From Pleodorina starrii (taxonomy: Eukaryota > Chlorophyta > Chlorophyceae > Chlamydomonadales > Volvocaceae), in NCBI GenBank assembly GCA_030267565.1, contig BRXU01000013.1, forward strand, positions 186,001-250,000: a DNA stretch of 64,000 nt. The letters are read 5' to 3'. A model generated the notes under the pieces. That model did no database searches. It worked only from the letters and a program-made list of their open reading frames with translations, and was not told the origin of the DNA. Positions within the stretch are counted from its first letter, which is position 1, and each line of letters begins with the position of its first letter. Below are positions 11,961 through 23,800 of the stretch, piece by piece. A program made the position numbers and the translations under genes.

Positions 11961-14900
11961 ATGGCCAACCGGTCGGCGCAACGACTGGCGCTGCCGCGTT
12001 TCGCGCCCGTTCTGGTGCTCTTCCTTGCGCTGGCTCCGCTTCTCGGGGCAAATGGGCAGATGGTCCAAAGCGATGAGCCCGGCTCGATGACCGGTGAGTT
12101 GCGCCAGGTGGCGGAACACTGCGGAACCCTAGGCGTATCATGTTCCATCGGGAGCGTAGCCCTGTTCGAGTGTCTTGAGTTATAATGTCTGCATGCCACA
12201 ATCACACGGTTAGGCTCACAAGTTGTGCACTCATTCCCGAGGCGCAATTGAGAAGCACTTCGTTGTCACCACCCGCTATCATGGACTGGCAACCCCTCAG
12301 TGCTGCGGCTCGGCGCGATATCTTTCCGACTTTCTTGTGCGTTTCTGAGTCCTCCCACCAACCTCACCCCCCGCACCCTCACACAACTTACGCGCCCCGC
12401 TCTGCTACCCGTGCGGACAGGCGCCCTCACCTCCGTGGACGCGCATACCCCCCAGCCCATGGCGCAAGCTTACTACCTCAATGCCCACAACGGCGCCGTC
12501 TTCCGTGTCGTGTTTTGCCCCTCGCTGTCCGAGGACAGCATACCAGTGGGCACGACGGTTACCGTTACGTACGACAAGATTGTCGACGGCATCGTCTACT
12601 CATGCTCGGTCCCCAGGGAGCCCGCAGAGCAGCGGCGGCGGCGGCGAGTGCTGCTAGGTGACAGGATCAGCACGCCCACGGCCCCCCGCATCCTGGTGTA
12701 CGTCACCACCTTCTGTGGCTTTAACGGCTCGGCTGCAGTCCCCAATCAGGTGCGCCGCGGAAGCCCAGCTTTCGCCTCCTGCATCGCCACCCTTCGTAGT
12801 ATAAGGATATCGTCGGCTCGTCCCGACTTCTGCTTGGACTGGTTGCTTGAACTGGTTGCCAAGCTGCGGAGGAAGGCTTACGGGCTCCGAAGGCACCCGC
12901 GCCCGAAACATCCACGACGCCCGTTAGCTCCGAAACCGCCTCCCTGTCTGCGAAACTCCACAGGGCTTCCGTCGTCCCGACGCCCGCGCGCCCAGTAACA
13001 TGTCCCGCCGCCGCCGCTGCCTCCTCCGCAGGACGTCACGAACCTGCTTGTGGAGGGCAATGGAACCTACATGAACCGCTCTCTGGCCGGCTACTACGAC
13101 ACCTGCACCTACGGCCGGGTCACACTGAACCCCGCCAATGTTAAGGTGCTGGGGCCCGTGGAGGTGCCCTGCAAGGGAGGCTTAAAAGCCGGGCACCCCT
13201 TCAGCACGGGGCCCAACTTCACCTCGTCGGCGTGTGACGAACTCGACAACATGCCCAAGTGGCACTACTGGCTGGACCAGTGGGCGCAGCAGACCTACGG
13301 GATCGATTCGAATTCCTACCACCACAGGGTGCTCATCCTGCCTCCCCTCTTCTCCGCGCAAATTAAAGGTGGGCTGCCCTCTGCTGGCCAGCACCATGCA
13401 CAGTTATGATGGGCTCCTCACTTGGTGGGGGCAGCGACCGGCAAGGCACGGTTGCAAGCCGGCAGCCCGCCCCATCTTATTCAGTGCATCGAGCGGGCCC
13501 GGCCCTTCTCCCAACTCTGCTGCCAACGCGGTGCAGTCCGGCCTCCTGCCCTGTGAGCTGCTCTAGCAACACGGCGATAATGTCAGTTTTAACTGTTTGT
13601 AACCGGTTTTAACTCCCGTGCCTCCGTTAGGCTGCAACGGCTTCGCTGGCGCTGCCACCCCCGGCCGCTGGTCGTACGACACAAGCATCAACGGCTGGGG
13701 ATCTGGTCTGGTCTGGTGGGCTGGCGACAACTTTGGAGATCTGGAGATCTTGTTCCATGAGATCGGCCACACGTACGGCATGGCACATGCCACCGTGCTG
13801 GGCAACTGCGACCTGTTCGACCAATGTGACCACACCTGCACCATGGGTGCCACCGGCGGGCAGGGCATTCGCTGCTTCAACGCGCCACACAATTGGCAGG
13901 TAGGTGGGCTGCCGGCCTCGGTTGACCGCCGTCGAGCTCTTCACCGGATGCCCTCGGGCAGATGCACGGGTCGAACGGGAGACATGTGGGGTTTCCGGAT
14001 GTCGTGCCCAAAACAAAACCATAACGGCGCCCACAAATATCAGGTCGGTATAATACAGATTGTTTTTTGTGCCGATCTTGGATCCATCCATTGCCGCCCG
14101 ACCAAAATCCCCTGCTGCAACTTAATTCGTTGACGAAATCGTCCCGCATCACCCCATTTCCCCTTCCTCCACGTCAGGTCGGCTGGGGTAGGCCCCTCCG
14201 GCAATTTGACGACAACGGCCTCAAGTACGGCAACGCGACCTCTGTACAAATTCCATCTCAGCTTACTGCAGTGAACAGCTCGGTTATGATCACGGGCAAC
14301 GGCCTTCCCAACGGTCAACGCCTTTTCATCGCTGCGCGAATCAACATCTACCCCTATGAACTGCCCTGGGCGGCCTGGGACAATAATAAGGCCTTCCTCG
14401 TCATGCACACCTACAATGGAACCGACGCCCGGCCCGGCATACAAACAGTCTGGGTCGGCGAGATCCAGGTCGGGTCCGTTTGGCGGGACAATGGAAGCAA
14501 TCTTGTGGTTCGGTTCGATTCGTGGGACAGCAGCACAGGAGCCGTCGCTCGGCTCTGTCGCCGCCGCGCCGACAGAGAGGTCATGTGCGGTGACGGCCTG
14601 GATGACGACTGCGACTTCCTGACCGACGCAGAGGACCCCGACTGTGTGTCCGGAATCTACCGGGATTCGTCCCCCCCCATTGCCAGACCAAGACCGCCGC
14701 AGTCGCCCCCAACGCCTTCGCCCCCCAAGCCTTCACATGTCATGCCCCGGAAGCCGTCGCCGCCGCCCCGTTGGCCCGCCCCCAAGCCGCCACCTGTCCG
14801 CAGCCCCCCTCCCCCCCGTTCGCCGGGCCCCGCCCCGCCGCCACCGCCCTACGCGCCTCAGCCACCAAATCCGCGGCCGCCGCCACCACCCAGGCCCCCT

Positions 14901-15254
14901 CGCAGCCCGCCTAAGCCCCGGGCCTCCCCTAGGCCGCCTCTCCCACTGCCGCTGTCACCGCCTCAGCCGCCATCCCCTCCGTCGCCCAGGCCGGCGCCCC
15001 CGCGGCCGCCCTCGCCCCCATCTCCTCGCCCGCCCCTGCGCCCTCGCCCACCGCGCCCACCGCCAAGACCGCCGTCGCCTCCTCGCCCTCCGCGGCCGCC
15101 TCCCCCATCTCGTCCAGTGCCCTTCCCACAGCCCGTCAAGATATCGCCTTCACCGCCGCCGCCAAATTCTCCGCCTCCTCCTCCTCCTCCGCCACCACCA
15201 CCGCCACCGCCGGCATACGGCGCCTTCAAAACAAAGCGCCGTCATTGGTGGTGA
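11961..15254 (+). CDS. M11 (gametolysin-type) zinc metalloproteinase with proline-rich tail, copy 2
   Basis: Five exons: 11961-12093, 12421-12749, 13032-13368, 13631-13899, 14178-15254; 714 residues, with the same intron positions and phases as copy 1. The signal peptide is slightly longer (MANRSAQRL, then a hydrophobic core); an upstream in-frame ATG at 11913 is possible. The zinc motif HEIGHTYGMAH (about residues 309-319) is intact, as is the CGDGLDDDCD metal-binding-like element. Exon 2 differs from copy 1 at many residues. Exon 3 is nearly identical until about 13270, where a short block changes (the DQWAQQTYGIDSNS segment). Exon 4, intron 4 and the start of exon 5 are essentially identical. 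The proline-rich tail has its own sequence and length. It is presumably secreted and acts on the extracellular matrix. TGTAA lies at 15409-15413. Confidence 0.93.
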
Positions 15255-17417
15255 TTAAGGGCTCGTCAGGGCCCCATGTTAGTTGGAGTGCTTCAGCCTT
15301 GTAGGGGCCAGCGGCAGAGAACGGAATGAGGCAGGGCGCGCGATAGGGCCGGGGACGTGGCGTGCAAGGAAGGTGCATACGAGTTATTAAGAGTGCTTAG
15401 TTATAGGTTGTAAGAGTGCTGAGAGACAATGAGTTCATAGCAAGTTACGGATAGCTAGTTACGTGATGATGGCGTTGCTGACGGTTAGAGCATAGAAATC
15501 TTCTTTCGTACATATCCCGGCGGCTGCCAGCCTGCTCGGCGAGGGTTCCTAGGTCGACAGATCCTAGCTTGTATTGATAGCACCAATGCACCATTTATAC
15601 AGCGGCTTTCCTTGGAAACAGGAAACGCACTGCCAACGCAGCTTAGTGTCACAGCGTGTATTACTGTAGTTGACATGGTACTATTGTTACTAGGTATTCA
15701 TGATGACATTTGAAGTGACAACTGCCAATAAGCACTCGCACGGATGGTGAGATGTTCCAAGGTTGGCCTGACTTGAGGGTGAAGAGGGCTGTATGGTGTA
15801 GGCGTCTGAAGGCAAGCGAGCTAACTCCTAACGACCAACGGATGGATCGTGGCATGGCGCATGACGATTCTTCCTTCCTAATCACGGCCCTGGATCAGAC
15901 AGGAGAGTTCGTTGTTAAAGCAACCATGGCATGGGCATGCTCATTGTCAAGTTGCCATTGATTTTTGGAAGCATTAGTGATTTTGAGCGTTAGCCAACCT
16001 CTTCTGGTGGTTGTTGCTGTTCAGTTGTTTTCGGTAGCGAGCCCACAACCCTCCAAAAGCTCATTTCGGTTGAGCACGATCTCCATTTATTTTCTCCATT
16101 TGTAGCGAATTTTCTGATGACCAGGCCTGAGAGTACTTCAGCGTGAGAGGGCGTGAGTCGGTCGCCTCCTACGGATACTTGAGAAACCGATGGCGGGATA
16201 CAGGGTAGTTGAGGGTAGTAGTATCCCCCATGGTTCCTGCAGGGCGCGCTATGGGCGCCCAAGCAAGGGCCACGCGGGTTAATCGGGTCTTCGTCGCCCA
16301 ACGGGCCGGAGGACCATGTTTGGCCAACGGCCGGCGATCTGTATGACAGGCCGGACAAAAAGATGAAGCGCTGCCGGAAGGAATCGAGGTTTCGTCCACA
16401 GTACGAAATTCTGGCCACGCCAAGTCTCCTTAAACATATCTTTCTGTAAAACTCCCCCCCTCATGCTCCGCTCACACGAGTCTCTACTGTCCCTTGCTCT
16501 TAGCCTCTGTCCGGCCCGCATCGCTGCAGCGCTGTATCCGTTATGCGGTGCTCTGCGGCGCCGGGCACCGCTGACCCCCCTTGCGGAGTGTTCCCCCATC
16601 CCCCCCGGGTCGGCCCCACCCACAGCGCCGTCTCCGCCAATCAAGTTACAGCAGCGGTGGCACCAGTGTGGCAGCAACGTGCTGCATCCATCAGGCTGGC
16701 CTTGTGGAAACCTCCGTACTGCCCGTTTACATAGTCTGTCACGTCATGTAGCTCATAGTCTGTCACATCATGTAGCACATGTCCTACGGCGCTTTGCGCC
16801 GCCTGCCCGCCTCTGGCACCACCACACCGAACGCGGTCCCATTCTGTGAGTTGTTTCCAAATCCAAATGTTCACCGTCACAAATTCACCATGTGCTAAAC
16901 GTGTTGTAATACGTGCGTGGGGAATAACGGCCGTCAACCCGTCGAGATACGGCGCCGAGGAATACCCTCGGTCGCCAACCCTGATGTCGCGCTTCCTTCG
17001 GGTTTTGGGGCCACACGAAAACCTAGTGGGAAGCCGGCAATCCTGTGCGCTATCTTATGTCCAAATGTCCTTTGCTGCACGCTTCGTGTCGTCAAGATGG
17101 GCACGATGGAAGACTCCCGAAGCGGCGGATGAGCGGCAAACTACGGAACGATCGATAGGCTATATAATAATAATAATGCCATGCTCACACATGATAACAT
17201 GGCATCCTAGCTTAAGGAGACGCCCCGGGAACGGCATACGACTCCCAACCGACTCGTGTCGCCACGATTCCATTGTCGACAAAAGAGACCGAAGTTCAGA
17301 TACAATCCTAAAATTATTCATATATCGCGCATACTTACAACTAGTTCACCAATCCTCTCAAAGAACGGGGTAGAAACTTTCTTTTCTTAATTAGCGGAAT
17401 TTCGTTGTCTTCTGCTC
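15255..17417. other. 3' UTR of metalloproteinase copy 2 and intergenic sequence
   Basis: No gene recognised. It holds a 24-bp tandem pair at 16731-16778 (unit begins ATAGTCTGTCAC) and a short TAA-type microsatellite near 17163-17178. The final few hundred bases are AT-richer and presumably contain the promoter of the glycine-rich protein gene. Confidence 0.45.
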
Positions 17418-18626
17418 ATGGCAGCCATGGCTGCCTTGAGGTCTTGTAATTGCAAGGCCTCCCTCCAGCGAAGAGCCGCTGCGGTGCCACGTCTTCAGGT
17501 GCGGGCATTTCACTTGGACCAACGGGCTCGTGGCCAAAGGCGCGTCTCAAGTCTTCACATGCCGCGGCACCGGTCGTTGTCATGGATTTGTAATTGCTTA
17601 TCGTGCCGAAGTCTTGACCCTATGTTGTAAACTACTGGCTGCCATCCCTACCAACTTCCCGCCGCTGCCCCCGTGCAGATTGCTGCACCAACGTCCCGGC
17701 GGAGGCTTACTGTTGTCGCCGGACAGGCTCAATCGGGGAACACGGCAACGAAACGGCGGCTTAGCGGTCCTCCGAACCTGCCTCCCGTTGACAGCAACGT
17801 AAGCGCGGCATCGGTTAGAACTTGGCGGTCTAGCTGCCTGCCGGGCGGCCTGCCTGTGGCCGCTTGCCGCTCATGCAAAGTTGGTGACCTTTTTACAACA
17901 CCGGTATGTGCGGCGCTTAGTATTTAATATCTTTTGCTTGCGCGCAGGGTGGAGGCGGGGGCGGGGGCGACGGCTGGGGCTGGGAACGGTCAGCACGCAA
18001 CGTGGCGCCCAACCTTTTCGTTCTGGGCCTTTACTTCTTCATCACATCGTACGGCGGCGATAACTTTGGAGGAGGAGGCGGTGGAGGTGGCGGTAAGTCT
18101 GCAGTGTGTAAAATCCGCAAGCCGGTGAGGGGTTCCGCGCACTACCAGACCCCGACTCGCGTCTAACGTTTACTTTACGCACGGGCTATTGGCTTTTGAT
18201 TAATAGGGTCGCCAGAGGGTGTCCCTCGTCTGGGTCGGCGTGGATTCCATGTCTTGCGTTGCCGTGTCCGCAGCAAACATTGGGTACGTGCATGGCACCG
18301 GTTGACACGCGGCCACGCGGCTGATCGTTTCGCTGCGCCACATGAGTTTGCTCTTCGGTGTCCGCTGTTCATTTCGCTCTTGAATTCATTTCTTGGCTGT
18401 TGTCGCGGGTCTGCGTGGTCCCTGTGCAGGTGGCGACGGAGGCGGAGGCGGGGGCGGGGGCAACGGCGGCTTTCAGCCGGATGGGGATGGTGCGGGCAAC
18501 AATCCCCACCGCAACGAATCCAACCGCAGCAACGACCAATCGGCGCACAATGACCTGTCGGAAGAGTCGGACGACGAGGAAGACGTGCAGCCGAGGTCGC
18601 GCGGCGGGAGGCTGCGGAAGTACTGA
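17418..18626 (+). CDS. glycine-rich, single-span membrane protein with organelle transit peptide
   Basis: Four exons: 17418-17498, 17679-17798, 17948-18092, 18430-18626; 180 residues. Donors are GTGCGG, GTAAGC and GTAAGT, and phases are consistent (0, 0, 1). The N-terminus (MAAMAALRSCNCKASLQRRAA) is rich in Ala, Arg and Ser and lacks acidic residues, like a chloroplast or mitochondrial transit peptide. A Gly-rich stretch precedes one hydrophobic segment (NLFVLGLYFFITSYGG, about residues 89-104). A second, longer Gly run follows, then an Asn/Ser/Asp/Glu-rich hydrophilic tail ending in RGGRLRKY. The third intron interrupts the second Gly run. I do not recognise the family. The layout suggests an organelle membrane protein with an acidic tail exposed on one side; function unknown. 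Confidence 0.6.
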
Positions 18627-19859
18627 GGTCCCAACAACAGCGTGGTGCGGCCGTACAGGCTGTACGGGCTGCATATGACCCTCTAGCATTTATGATTTTT
18701 AACGCCCGACCTCAATGCTGATGTGATCTGCAAGCGCACCGTCATTGTCTTGCGGTGCGGAACCTGAGTGGCACTTGTTTGCCTCGATGTGCGTGGTAGA
18801 CGTTATGATCGCATGGTTTTATTGGTAGGGCGTCAGTTCGTTCGAGCAGCAATGCCTTTCTTGTGTGGCTTGATTTGTTGGCGGCAGGGTTGGCGGCGGT
18901 GGCGGAGTTCTTAGTTGCCAGTCAGTCCTGGGCCCCGGGACCCGGGCGTGGTTTGCTGTGGCGGCGTTTGTTGCGCGCGCGCCGTTCCTCGGGGAACAGG
19001 TATGCGTGTGCTCGATGGGACGAGCTCCCCGTCAGCCGTTACGTGTCAGGACCGGGCTCGGCGTGGGTTACATGTTCACGGTGCTTGCATTGCACCTCTC
19101 TTCATACCTTGAGTGGTCAGTCAACCGAGCAGGAGTGGGTGTGCGAGTGTAAGCACAAGCAGCTGTCTGGGCAAGACGACAAGGCTGGTCTGTGTTGATT
19201 TTGTTGATTGATTCGATTGTGGGGCAGGCGCTGACTGTGTTTGAGGCGTGTTGCAGCTAGCGGCTGCTGTTTTAGGTAATTAGGTTGCATCGTGTCCCAT
19301 GTTTTCGGCGCTCCTGAAGCATGTCGTGTGTACCCATGTCGTGTTTTTGGTGGTGGTTGGAGAGGGGTGTGTGTGCCGCGTTCATCACGTGTGGTTCAGT
19401 GTGACATTTGAATGCGCTGGAGGAGGCAAGGGCGGCGACAATGCAGCGGAAAGAGCAGGCAACGACAGCTCAAGCCAGCGAGGCACCATCCATGGCAGGC
19501 GCTAGGGAAGAGCACGCTTGAGTTTGACAGGAAGGCGGCAGCTAGCCGGGGTTGTAGCAGAGGGACAAGGGAGTGGTGCTTGTGACACGTGCTATGCATA
19601 CTTGTAGCTGGCGCATGTGCAACTAGGTCGCTGATTGACAAATATGTGTGGAGATCATGGTTAGGTTTGCCAGCAGGCAGTTTGGGGGGGGGGTGCCGTG
19701 CGCTGCCTCCCTCCGCCTCCCGTTCATCCTCGTCTCTGTTGTGGACCCGGATGCGAGAGTTTCAATGAGAGACCACTAGGGTCCTGCGCTGGCGCATTCT
19801 GAGTCAACTCAGAACTTCACGGGCCTGCCGACTGCAAACCAGCCTCCTCCCTCGTGTCC
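18627..19859. other. 3' UTR and intergenic sequence
   Basis: No coding region recognised. It probably includes the 3' UTR of the glycine-rich protein gene; a TGTAA word occurs at about 19145. The right end leads into the decayed retroelement. Confidence 0.4.
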
Positions 19860-20575
19860 GCTCAGCATTGAGGGAGGGTTGGTCCCATGGGACCCACCCG
19901 CGGTTAGTGCTGGGGCACTGCCTGATGTGGCAGCCTGGCACGGATATGGCCGTTCGCGCCCGTGTGGAGGAAAGGGTGCGTGCTTGTGACGTCATCCCAG
20001 TCCGCGCGGGCGTCTCTAACGAGAGCGCAAAACAGCGTAGGCGCTCTCAAAAAGCTGCTTCGATACGAATCCCTACTCGATCGCAAAAGCTTTGGTCGGG
20101 CGCGGTTGCCCGAGTCTTGTAAAGCATCTGCCGCCTCGTTCCAGCGCTGCAATTGCCGCCAACAAATATCCAAAACCTTGCCTACAATGCCTACCGGTGG
20201 CTCAGCTAGCCATACGGTAGTTCACATCGGGAGATGTGGCCGCCGGTCGCATCCTCTAGTTTCGATCTAAGGTGTTGCGCTACTCTGCAGTCCCAAAAGT
20301 GATGCATGCGGTCGCCCTGCGTCATGGTGTCCCCGCACGGGCACCTCGCCACATTTGGGCCTCCCAATTGCGCACGGTGCATGGGGAAGCCCGCAAAGCC
20401 GTCCATCGCAAAACGCCCATTCGGTTCTTTGTTCCCAATAAGGAGCCGGTCAAGCTGGAGAAGCATCATCGACACCGCCCGCCTTTGGCGCATCACTTCC
20501 GTTTTCGTCGCGTCAGACAATCTCTTGACGCATTCCTAGGCCAGGCCGCTCCTTGTCCCCTTCAACGCCTGCACC
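19860..20575 (-). mobile_element. decayed LINE-type reverse transcriptase, C-terminal part
   Basis: On the minus strand, 20520-20206 reads through a block containing ARCPCGDTMTQGDRMHHFWDC, followed by RVAQHL. This is the Cys/His knuckle (CxC...HHxxxC) that follows the reverse transcriptase domain in non-LTR elements of green algae. A stop follows. In a shifted frame just downstream (about 20165-20110) the sequence reads LLAAIAALERGGR, and in another (about 19990-19930) it reads THPFLHTGANG, both resembling the tail of the same kind of protein. Upstream, a stop separates the block from further matching sequence (ECVKRLSDATKTEV). The element is therefore broken by frameshifts and stops. I cannot see its ends, a poly(A) tail or target duplications. 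Confidence 0.6.
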
Positions 20576-20845
20576 CCTGCTTGAGGTGTCTGTATGTCTG
20601 TGCGTGCGTGTTTGTCCGCTGTGGACGATGTGCGAGTTTGTGTGAGGGTAATGGTCTGGATGGTGGAGGTGGCTTCTCGGGCTTCTCCCTTCGCACCCGT
20701 GAACACGGTCCGTCGCAACCAGCGGCACACCGCCGTGTGTTCCCAAGCAGTCCTGGAAATAAAGCACGGCCTGCCTCGTCTGCGATTGCTATGTGCTCTT
20801 CCCCCCTTCCCGCCCGCAACCCCGCCGGCGTTGGGTGAAGTTGCC

Positions 20846-23800
20846 GGCCCATGGGTCGAGGCTGGGCCCATGGGTCGAGGCTGGGCCCATGGGTCGAGGC
20901 TGGGCCCATGGGCCGAGGCTGGGCCCATGGGTCGAGGCTGGGCCCATGGGCCGAGGCTGGGCCCATGGGCCGAGGCTGGGCCCATGGGTTGAGGCTGGGC
21001 CCATGTTTCGAGGTTGGGCCCATGGGTCGAGGTTGGGCCCATGGGTCGAGGCTGGGCCCATGGGTCGAGGCTGGGCCCATGGGTCGAGGCTGGGCCCATG
21101 GGTCGAGGCTGGGCCCATGGGTCGAGGCTGGGCCCATGGGTCGAGGCTGGGCCCATGGGTCGAGGCTGGGCCCATGGGCCGAGGCTGGGCCCATGGGTCG
21201 AGGCTGGGCCCATGGGCCGAGGCTGGGCCCATGGGCCGAGGCTGGGCCCATGGGCCGAGGCTGGGCCCATGGGCCGAGGCTGGGCCCATGGGCCGAGGCT
21301 GGACCCATGGGTCGAGGCTGGGCCCATGGGTCGAGGCTGGACCCATGGGTCGAGGCTGGGCCCATGGGCCGAGGCTTTGCGTATGGGTCGAGGCTGGGCC
21401 CATGGGCCGAGGCTGGGCCCATGGGCCGAGGCTGGGCCCATGGGTCGAGGCTGGGCCCATGGGTCGAGGCTGGGCCCATGGGTCGAGGCTGGGCCCATGG
21501 GTCGAGGCTGGGCCCATGGGTCGAGGCTGGGCCCATGGGCCGAGGCTGGACCCATGGGTCGAGGCTGGGCCCATGGGTCGAGGCTGGGCCCATGGGTCGA
21601 GGCTGGGCCCATGGGTCGAGGCTGGGCCCATGGGCCGAGGCTTTGCGTATGGGCCGAGGCTGGGCCCATGGGCCGAGGCTGGGCCCATGGGCCGAGGCTG
21701 GGCCCATGGGTCGAGGCTGGGCCCATGGGTCGAGGCTGGGCCCATGGGTCGAGGCTGGGCCCATGGGCCGAGGCTGGGCCCATGGGCCGAGGCTGGGCCC
21801 ATGGGTCGAGGCTGGGCCCATGGGCCGAGGCTGGGCCCATGGGTCGAGGCTGGGCCCATGGGTCGAGGCTGGGCCCATGGGTCGAGGCTGGGCCCATGGG
21901 TCGAGGCTGGGCCCATGGGTCGAGGCTGGGCCCATGGGTCGAGGCTGGGCCCATGGGTCGAGGCTGGGCCCATGGGCCGAGGCTGGACCCATGGGTCGAG
22001 GCTGGGCCCATGGGTCGAGGGTGGGCCCATGGGCCGAGGCTGGACCCATGGGTCGAGGCTGGGCCCATGGGTCGAGGCTGGGCCCATGGGTCGAGGCTGG
22101 GCCAATGGGTCGAGGCTGGGCCCATGGGCCGAGGCTTTGCGTATGGGTCGAGGCTGGGCCCATGGGCCGAGGCTGGGCCCATGGGTCGAGGCTGGGCCCT
22201 TGGGTCGAGGCTGGGCCCATGGGTCGAGGCTGGGCCGATGGGTCGAGGCTGGGCCCATGGGTCGAGGCTGGGCCCATGGGTCGAGGCTGGGCCCATGGGT
22301 CGAGGCTGGGCCCATGGGCCGAGGCTGGGCCCATGGGTCGAGGCTGGGCCCATGGGCCGAGGCTGGGCCCATGGGCCGAGGCTGGGCCCATGGGCCGAGG
22401 CTGGGCCCATGGGCCAAGGCTGGGCCCATGGGCCGAGGCTGGGCCCATGGGCCGAGGCTGGACCCATGGGTCGAGGCTGGGCCCATGGGTCGAGGCTGGG
22501 CCCATGGGTCGAGGCTGGGCCCATGGGTCGAGGCTGGGCCCATGGGCCGAGGCTTTGCGTATGGGCCGAGGCTGGGCCCATGGGCCGAGGCAGGGCCCAT
22601 GGGCCGAGGCTGGGCCCATGGGTCGAGGCTGGGCCCATGGGTCGAGGCTGGGCCCATGGGTCGAGGCTGGGCCCATGGGCCGAGGCTGGGCCCATGGGCC
22701 GAGGCTGGGCCCATGGGTCGAGGCTGAGCCCATGGGTCGAGGCTGGGCCCATGGGTCGAGGCTGGGCCCATGGGTCGAGGCTGGGCCCATGGGTCGAGGC
22801 TGGGCCCATGGGCCGAGGCTGGGCCCATGGGCCGAGGCTGGGCCCATAGGCCGAGGCTGGGCCCATGGGCCGAGGCTGGGCCCATGGGTCGAGGCTGGGC
22901 CCATGGGCCGAGGCTGGGCCCATGGGCCGAGGCTGGGCCCATGGGTCGAGGCTGGGCCCATGGGTCGAGGCTGGGCCCATGGGTCGAGGCTGGGCCCATG
23001 GGTCGAGGCTGGGCCCATGGGCCGAGGCTGGGCCCATGGGCCGAGGCTGGGCCCATGGGTCGAGGCTGGGCCCATGGGCCGAGGCTGGGCCCATGGGTCG
23101 AGGCTGGGCCCATGGGTCGAGGCTGGGCCCATGGGTCGAGGTTGGGCCCATGGGTCGAGGCTGGGCCCATGGGTCGAGGCTGGGCCCATGGGTCGAGGCT
23201 GGGCCCATGGGCTGAGGCTGGACCCATGGGTCGAGGCTGGGCCCATGGGTCGAGGCTGGGCCCATGGGCCGAGGCTGGGCCCATGGGTCGAGGCTGGGCC
23301 CATGGGTCGAGGCTGGGCCCATGGGTCGAGGCTGGGCCCATGGGTCGAGGCTGGGCCCATGGGTCGAGGCTGGGCCCATGGGCCGAGGCTGGACCCATGG
23401 GTCGAGGCTGGGCCCATGGGTCGAGGCTGGGCCCATGGGCCGAGGCTGGACCCATGGGTCGAGGCTGGGCCCATGGGTCGAGGCTGGGCCAATGGGTCGA
23501 GGCTGGGCCCATGGGCCGAGGCTTTGCGTATGGGTCGAGGCTGGGCCCATGGGCCGAGGCTGGGCCCATGGGTCGAGGCTGGGCCCTTGGGTCGAGGCTG
23601 GGCCCATGGGTCGAGGCTGGGCCCATGGGCCGAGGCTGGGCCCATGGGCCGAGGCTGGGCCCATGGGCCGAGGCTGGGCCCATGGGTCGAGGCTGGGCCC
23701 ATGGGTCGAGGCTGGGCCCATGGGTCGAGGCTGGGCCCATGGGTCGAGGCTGGGCCCATGGGTCGAGGCTGGGCCCATGGGTCGAGGCTGGGCCCATGGG

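Noticed and set aside
16279..16849. Overlapping frames of about 130 residues on both strands between protease copy 2 and the glycine-rich gene
   Set aside because: No domain, splice-consistent structure or homology signal.
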